NCBI GenBank assembly: GCA_964036045.1
Contig: OZ038398.1
Location: 26,851,309 to 26,915,308, forward strand
Direction of reading: 5' to 3'
From: Eutreptiella sp. 'Long Island Sound 2002'
Lineage: Eukaryota > Euglenozoa > Euglenophyceae > Eutreptiales > Eutreptiaceae
Length of the DNA stretch: 64,000 nt
Of this stretch, positions 10,201 to 19,200 are shown one piece after another. Every line of letters begins with the position of its first letter. Position 1 is the first letter of the stretch. The notes under the pieces were generated by a model. It was not told the origin of the DNA. It ran no database searches and was given only the letters and a program-made list of their open reading frames with translations. The position numbers and the translations under genes were made by a program.

Positions 10201-13200
10201 GACGGATCAAATGACCGGAGCTCAACGGTTCCCAAACCCAAATAATGAGACACTCAACCAGACACTCAAAGGCACACACAAACCAGTGTAACCCTTCTTT
10301 GTCATCGCTAAGAATCATAGTGTGGCAAAGGCACCAAGCCATGTTGTCAAGGGCCTCACACTCGGACCGAAAATTTGTCTCGCGGCAAACATTGCCACCC
10401 ATACCCCACACCATGGGGTGTGTCGCAGGGGGTGGCCCACATAGGGTCAGGGCCACCACCCCCTAGCACGCACGCACATGGGGTGGCTGAGTTGTGCTTC
10501 TGAACGTACATACATACAACACTTATATGCGCATAACCAAAATAGCATTCCTTGGGTTATCCTCGACCCACAATATGTGCACCAAAAGACGAAACAAAAA
10601 TAGAAACAAATCGAAAATGCACAGACATCAGAGGGATTCATAATGGAAACACAGAAGACCACCCCGTTGTGCACATGCACATAGCACGTCAGCAAAGGAC
10701 AAACATAACACACAACAGATGGAAAAGAGCCAGGCCACAGGTTGAAAGTAACCCCCACAAATTAGCAGAGCACCCTGAAGTGGGAGGCCATAAAATTCAC
10801 GGTTGAGTGCCGAGGGAACCAGCCCCTAGCGCCTGCCAGTGCCCCATAATTCTTTCCCCGTAGGGACCGGTGGGAGTTGTTTCCAACCACGATGAAGCGC
10901 GGAAATCCATCAAAACCCTTTCCGTCTAGGGGGTGCCCGATGCTTCAAAGCGGGGGATAAAATCGGCAGGGGCCCACAAGTGGGCCTGGTGGCTACATAA
11001 ACCGTGCTGTCTTGGGGTCCCCTAACGCTTCAAGGCGGGGGACAAAATCAGAAGTGGGCCTGGTGGCTACATAGCCCGTGCCGTCTAGCAGTTCCCCAAC
11101 GCTTCAAAACTTGAAAAAATAGGAAAAGGCCCACAACTGGGCCTCGTGGCTACACCACCCCTACTGCCGGGGGGGGGGGGGGGGCACTTCAAAGCGACGG
11201 ACAAAATCAGAAGTGGCCCACAAGTTGGCCTGGTGGCTACATAACCCGTGACTAGGGGGTCCCCAACAGTTCACAGCGGGGGACAAATTCAGAGCTGGCT
11301 CACAAGTGGGCCCCATGGCTACATAACAACTGCCGTCTAGGGGATCCCCAACGCTTCAAAGCGGGGGACAAAATCAGAGGTGGCCCACAAGTAGGCCTCC
11401 CGGCTACATAACCCTTGCCACCTAGGGGGTCCCCAACGCTTCAAAGCGGGGGACAAAACCAGCACCGGCCCGGAAGTGGGCCTAGTGGCTGTCTACGGGG
11501 TCCCCAACACTCCACAGCGGGGGGGAACTTCAGAGCTGGCTCACAAGTGGGCCCGGTGGCTACATAACCCCTGCCGTATGGGGGGTCCCCAACACTTCAA
11601 AGCGGGGGACATAATCAGAAGTGGCCCACAAGTAGGCCTAGTGGGTACAAAACCCTTGCCGTCCGGGGGGTCCAGACGCTTCAAAGCGGGGGACAAAATC
11701 AGAAGTGGCCCACAAGTGGGCCTGGTGACTACATCACCTCTGCCGTTTGTGGGGGTTCTCAACACTTCAAAGCGGGGGACAAAATCAGCAGTGGCCCACA
11801 AGTGGGCCTAGTGGTTACATAATCCCTGCCGCCTAGGGGGTCCCTTGCCGTCTTAGGGGTCCCAACGTTTCAAATTGGGGACAAATCAGAAGGGGCCCAC
11901 GGGTCTGATGGCTACATAACCCCTGCTGTCTGGGGTCCCCAACGAGTCAGAGCGGGGGACAAAATCAGAAAGGGCCCACAAATGGGCTTGATGGCTATAT
12001 CACCTATGCCGTCTAGGGGGTCCTCAACGCTTCAGAGCCGGGGACAAAATCAACAGTGGCCCACAAGTGGCCCTGGTGGTTACATAACCCCTGCCGCGTA
12101 GGGGGTCCCAGTGCTTAAGGGAGGGGGACAAAATCAGAAGTGGCCCACAATTGGCCTTGGTGGCTACATAATCCCTGCCGCGTGGGGGGACCAAACGCTT
12201 CAAAGTGGGGGACAAAATCAGAAGTGGCCTACAAGTGGGCCTAATGACTGCATCACCCCTGCCATATGGGGGGTGCCCAACACTTCAAAGCGGGGGACAA
12301 TATCTGGAAGGGCCCACAAGTGGGCCTGGTGAGTACATAACACCTGCCATGTGGGGGGTCCCCAACGCTTCCATGCAAGGGTCAAAATATAAAAAGGCCT
12401 GACAAAATCAAAGAAGGTCTACAAAAGGGACGGGTGGCCACATAACCCCTGCCGTCTGGGCGCTCCCCAACGCTTCAAAGCAGCGGACAAAATCAGAAGT
12501 GGCCCACAAGTGGGCCTGGTGGCTACATAACCCCTGCCATTTGGGTGCTCCCCAATGCTTCAAAGCGGCGGACATAACCAACAGTGCCCTACAAATGGGC
12601 CTCATGGCTACATAACCCCTGCCGTCTGAGGGGTCCCGAATATCAGCAGTGGCCCACAAATGGGCCTGATGGCACATAACCCTTGCCGTCTGAGGGATGC
12701 CCAACGCTTCAAAGCAGCGGATAAAATCAGAAGTGGCCCACAAGTGCCTTGTGGCTACATAACCCCTGCCATCTGGGCGCTCCCCAACACTTCAAAGCAG
12801 CGGACAAAATCAGAATAAGCCCACAAGTGGGCCTGGTGGCTACATAACCCCTGCCGTCTGGGCACTCCCCGACGCTTTAGAGCGGGGGACAAAATCAGAA
12901 GTGGCCCACAAGTGGGCCTAATGGCTACATCACCCCTGCCATCGATGTTCAAAGGAGACGGGGGTGCTGGGGAGGGGTTTCAAGGCGTTTTACGCTGCAG
13001 GGGGGGGGGGGGGTTGTTTTTTCAGACAACCGGTGCTTTCCCGGGCTTTTGGAAGAATACCAGGCTATTCTTTCTATGGCAGCAATCAGCCCGAGCCATG
13101 AAACTGCACACCGAATTCTCCACAATCAGCAGCCAACTTTGCCACAACCAATATACTTCAGCAAAAAAAAAATTCTGCATCCCAAACCCCCCTAGGAGGC

Positions 13201-16200
13201 ATTTAAAAAATGGCACAACCCCCGGCATGGTGTCCAAGTTCTGAGAACCCCCCCCCCCCCAGTTCGACCCGTGTCCTACAGATCAGGTTGGCCTAGGCGC
13301 AACATGATGCACACTCAAAGTGTGACCTTCAGCCATCATAACACACCTCCGCTGCCACCCATCAGATATTTTCTTCAATGCGTCCAACGTTGCCAAGAGG
13401 GACGCATTCTCCTCAATCAGGGCCACACCCTAAGCAATACACGAGCATCCATCACCCAGCTCAATCCTTTTAAATGCCCAGCTACCCTCCACAACAGTCA
13501 ACAGCCCTCCTCGGCCCAACAACCTGCTGCCCACTCCCTCAACCACCCTGTCAAACCACTCCACAATTTCAACGAGCCTCAACAACCCTCATCAAGCTTC
13601 GACATTCCAACAACCCTCAACATACCTCAAGACCCCTTCAACACCGGCTAAGGAGGTACAAGGAATGACCGTCACCCAAACCCTCCAAGATTGGACACAC
13701 GTGTGATGTAATGTAATGTTGGGCTGTGGGTCATAGAGGTCTTGGACCCCGCCACAAAAATATCCGCGCTGCATGTGTGTCCAGCATATTGCCTACAGCA
13801 TATTGTGGAGTCCCTTGCTTAACCAGCCTGGCCCCAACATTGAACCTGGACAGGGTTAGTGGTCAATGGCAGGGCTTTCATGGACTTACCATGGCACTCA
13901 CCCTCCTCCTTACTGAGGGTTAAGGCTAGGTTAGGATTAATCCTAGCCCTCATCCTACCCTGAACCCCAATCAAGATGGTATGTGTTAGAACGGACGGAA
14001 AATGGGCTTCTTGGGTGGTCTTAGATCGCTTTGGAAAACGCATTTTTTTTACCACTTTGATGCAAAGCAGGCTCTGTGTAAGGCATCTCGAGAGACTTGC
14101 TTTGCATTCCCTTTAGTTGGCGTTGGTGGGCCAAACGCGGCAGCATCATGAGTGCGATGCGGCATGCATTTCTGAAGCGGCCCCACCAGGGGTTGGGAGT
14201 AATTTACCACCAAGCCATTCTCTGTTCACCTCCTCCCCCCCACTCAGGATTAGGGCAGGACGGCAGAAAAGCCTACCCCAGGGCAGGTCAACAACAGCAC
14301 CTGGTCGGACATGTTCTGGTATTGATCCAGTTGCTGCTTCAGCTTTTCATGCTGTCCCTCAAGCGACTTAAATTTGTCGAGTAGGTCCCCGTGGGAGCAC
14401 TCTTCTGCGAGGCTGTCCAACGATGTCTCGGCTGGAGAAGGAAAGCGAAGCTCGATACTTGGCAGCAGACAGTTGTACAAACGTGCAGAGGGTCTATTTG
14501 CCAAACTTCAGGTGAAAAAAGATCAGGCCGAAGGCTGGACCCCGAATCTAGGCAGGTACGCCGTGGCCCCTGACGCCTTGGAGCTCCCAACACGCTGGAA
14601 GGCCAGCACTCTGGGCATGCAACAGCTCACAAAGGGTGGTGGTGGAATTCTGGCGAAGGCCGAATTCAGAGGAGGGGGAGGCCAAAATTGTGGGGGACTT
14701 TGGGGCAGCACGCTGGGCCCAAATAGGGAGTTCGAAGCCTCCGAAACTACAAGCTGATAAAGGGGCGGGTTGGGACACGGTTCACATATCACCGATGGTG
14801 GCATCGATTGGCCACCACAGATCCCGAAGACCAAAGAGCACCTGCAGCTTCAGCTTGGGCCCTCTCCTCCGCCTCCCGCATCGCATGCAATTTAAGGGAC
14901 TCCCGCAGCTCTGCGGTGTCTTGCTCGGCCTGCTGCACCTGCGCAGTGCAACGGAAGATGGGAAAGCGTGTTTGGGCCAAAAAAATGGGCCTAGCGTCGA
15001 GTTTTGTACACTTGTTTGGTGCGCTGTGAAGCTGAGGGCAAGCGATTCATACAGGAAATGGTGCATGACGGGTGCCTTGCACTCCAATGGTACTGCACAA
15101 CAATTCCGATGAATGTGTGTATCCATTTTGGCAAGTCCGTGGTGATGATGGTTGGGCCAGGACAAGTGGTCCCCCGTCTGCTTGGCCTGAGGACGCCTCA
15201 CGTAGGCTCCTCGTGTACACCTCGTGCAAGATCGTGCATGACAAGACTGACGGAGACTCCATCCGCACTGCATAGCTCCGTCGATCAGCAATACAAAAAC
15301 TCTTACAGCTCCTGGCGGCGGGTTTCGCAAGAAAGGATTCTGAAATCCTGTCTGCAACACCGGGTCAAAGCACTGCCATATCTCTACTTCTGGACGAGTG
15401 GACGAATGCCACACTTTGACCTTGGACAAGGTTTGATAAGAAAGAGCAGCCAGAGCCAGCCCCCTAAGGGCCTCCACAGCCCTCAATGACTGTATCCAGC
15501 CCCCCACGGGCCACCAGGCCCACCCCATTACTCGTGGTCATCTTTCGGCACCCGACAAATCCTTTGTGCGCGTCGGACACGCCTCATATGCATCCGCATG
15601 TACATGCGTGTGTACATGCGGTACATCAAGCCCGTTGAGCTTGCCCTGTGCTTTTTCTGTGCATGCCTCTGTGATACCGCTGCCTGTTGTGCATGCCCAA
15701 TGCATGGCCTGCAGGATCCATATCAGTGCGATGTGCAGTTGGGCGTTGCAACGCTTCCGGCGCAGTTGTCGCCAAAGAAAATACACACACTTGTCCGTAA
15801 ACTTAATTTGTGCGTGGGCGAGTGGGTATGGGGTCTGCAAAACCTGCCAATGGTGTGGACTGCATGGACAAGTGCATCAGTGCAGTAGGCTTGGCTTCAA
15901 GCATGCCGAGGACAGCACGATTCCTGCCCACCATGCCCTTCTTCGGGCTTGCGATACAGGGAGAGGGGCTGAACGCAGAAGCCAAGCAATGACTGCGGCA
16001 TACGGTCAGTAAACATGACCTGCCGTGACAGAAGAAAATTTTGATCAGCCTCCTTCCGGGTCTGCTGAATCTGATCAGCAAGATCTTTGCGCAACTGACG
16101 GATCTCATCCTGTGGAACATACAATAAAATTCACTCCAACAGACACCCTCACCTCCCGGACACGCAGCGGACAAGTAAGAGACAAGGACAAGGAGACAAC

Positions 16201-19200
16201 GAGACAAGGACGTCCAGCACGATTACTGCCTCTTCCCCGTGCATCGAGGTGAGGGACCCTGAAGCCCGGAACCGCGTGTACGAAACAACTCAGCCCACAC
16301 CGTTGCTGGACGAACGAAACAAAGTGGTTCATCCAACTGTCATGCCAAACAGTGCCAACCAAAGCTGGGGGTGGAACCCATCTTCCTAGAAAGACGCCGA
16401 AAAAAGACAAAAACCACTGTGTTGACCACAGGATCTGAAAGGATAGAACTACTATATGACACATAGCTCTGACGAAAATTGTGCGCTCCTTAAGTAGCAC
16501 CTCTGAGCCATCTCTGAGCACGGCCCCCTGCAGTCACCGGAGGGTGCAGAGGTGCAGGAAATTAGAGACTTAAAACTACGTGATGGTCAATGGGACAAAC
16601 GGCTCTTTAGGAACTTTGGTATCTGTTCAGTGCTGGATGATTGCAAGTGTATTGAAAATGTGGTGTTTGGGTGTCGGTTTTCCATCGGGCCGGGGGGGGG
16701 GGTTGGTATGACACCTGGTTGTGTTGCTGTCTGCAGCTGGTGGCGCCTATTGGCCTCTCAGCACCTACCGCTGCCCTACCCTTGAGGCGGCGGTGCCCGT
16801 CGGCCTCTCACCACCTTGAAGGGGGGGGGGGGGGGGCTGGGGGGGGGGGATAAAGGCTGAGAGAGTATGCCACTTGGTACTTCCGGGTGTACGCACTTGT
16901 TCACCTTTTGAGGAGGGAATCCTCCATGCGAGGATGGGTGGGTTGGCTGTCCACCAAATGGTGCCGGGGTGGGGGTGAAGGGGGCGGGTTCAGAAATTGC
17001 GAGAGGTGGGGAGCCCGCTGATGATGCCACCGTGACGATGTCTCCATTTGAAACTGCCCCACCGGCTTGCATCATCATGACTTTGGGAGTCTGGCGCCTG
17101 GCATTTTGCCTCCCTGCGGGGACATATTTCGATGAGGAGGGGGGGGGGGGTTCATCAGAAGGGCTTCTTTTGTCGTGTATGTGTGTGTCTTTGTTTTGTG
17201 GAATTATAGTGGGGGCGGGGGGCACCAATTGGATTGGTGTGGGCAGTAGGGGAGGGATGGAAGCTTCTGCAGCCGAGACCATTTGTCCTCAGGAGACCAC
17301 AGGGTAAGATCTTGAACAGAGGGAGACATGCCACGCCGTCTTTGTGGAGCAAACACGCACAAAATGGTCCATATTGATGACGTCACGGTGATAGCCACCA
17401 TGCTGCCGTGCTCTCTTAGAACCCCGCGATGGCACTACCTGACCCACTTTGATCAAATAGCGCACGAAACAAAGAAATTGGCAACAGAAGAGTACGGTGA
17501 ACAAACAGCAGAAATCCCATACAGTGATGGGTAGACGCCACAGGAGTGCATCGGGATGGGAGCAAGAAGGCTGTGTTAAGCAGCAGGTGGCTATGCACCA
17601 GGGAAACAGGTGGTAATGCCGTGCACCTGGGCAGCTGCAGGGACCGGTAACCTCGACCTCTGCCTTCTGACATTGCTGCACTCACCCGTTGTCTCCTCTC
17701 CCTCCCGCTTCACACCACATCAACATAACCTAACGAACCATCGCACACGGTGCACACGGGTGTCCCCCATGCCCCCTGCAAAACCTGCAGTAAGGTATGC
17801 TCGGACTGCACATCCACCATCTGCCGCAGCTGCTCTTCCGCCTGGTTCAGCTTCATGCGCAAACCGAAAGCGTCCGTGCGGTTTTGGTCGTTTTCAGTTC
17901 TTAAAGCATGGATCTGCGGTAGGCCGTGGTACGTGGTGAAGGCGCTTGAATGGAGGGCAGAAGGGAATTGGAATAGCAGTTAAACTACGAAATCACGAAC
18001 AACAATTGGGGATACGCATCGTGCTTTTGGGAGTCACTAAGTGCGGGGGCACATAAAGAGCTGCCGCCCATTCCGTATGTTACGTAAAATTGGAGCCAAG
18101 TCATTGAGAAACGTGTCAGGGCGGCAATTGAGGATTGGCGCGAACCCTGGTGTTGGATATCTGGTGTTGGATATCACAGATTTGTGCAGTGACCTCTGGA
18201 GCTCAGACAACCCAAACTACGGGACAAAAACCGGCTGTGTGTTAACCATCTGAAGAAGTAGCGCTGGCAAGGCCCCCTCTCCATCCCCAGGTTCCCCAGT
18301 TTCGGAAGCCCGAGTGCCCCTTGGCACCAGAATACTGCCAGCCATTGCGCACCTGCTGCATCAGAGCGCCGTTGTCGTCTCCCAAGCGCTGCACACTCGC
18401 CATGAGGAAATCCCGCGATTCCCGCAAGTGCTGCTGCTCGATTTGCGCAGACAGCTTCTCTGCATTTGCGCGTTCCATGTGTGCACGCAGGCTGTACACC
18501 TCACTCTCCAGCTGAGCAACAACTTCGTCCTGAGACACAGTACAACAAGCGTGTGCTTGTGTTGGTTTCTGGTTGGACCCCTCCCCACAAGTATTGGCTC
18601 AATCCGCAGCTGCAGGTGATGACCCTCGGGAGTGCCCATTTGAACATGAAGAAATTCTCCTTAGATCAGGTAGATCCAAGCTGCAACACCGACAGACAGT
18701 GGGATGCATGGACTGCTGCATGATATGGATGTGTGGTTTCACAGCATGCTGTGTGTCATCCCTGGACCCATGTACACCGTCGCTGAGTGCCCTTGTGAAC
18801 GTAAGTTCTTTCCAAGCCCCAAAAGCTGCCCCTACTTGTGACCGCAATTGGAAACGGCCAGGAAGAAATCCAGCCTTCGGCGCTCGGGACCCTCTGCCAC
18901 TCAGCGTGAGCCAAACTTGTTCCGTCTCCCGTAGGGTTGAACCATAAGGATGGAGTAGGCTTGCCGGTTGGTACTTCCGGTTGTGGTGGGCCCAGCACTC
19001 AAACGCAGAGAACCATCCAAGAGTGATAAAACATACATGATTGCGTAGCAAATGATCCAAAGCATACGAGGGCTTCGGATAGCTTGGGGACTGCAGGTGA
19101 AGCAAAACGGAAACAGACTTTTGGTAGACACCAATTGTTGCTAGGGGCCTTAATGGGTCGTGGATTGCTGCAGTCGTGGCGAGCGAGGTAGAGGCAAAGC

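Noticed and set aside
15040-15270. Further minus-strand exon between coiled-coil exons 4 and 5
   Set aside because: An acceptor and donor can be found, but the encoded residues are not helical and no exon is needed to keep phase.
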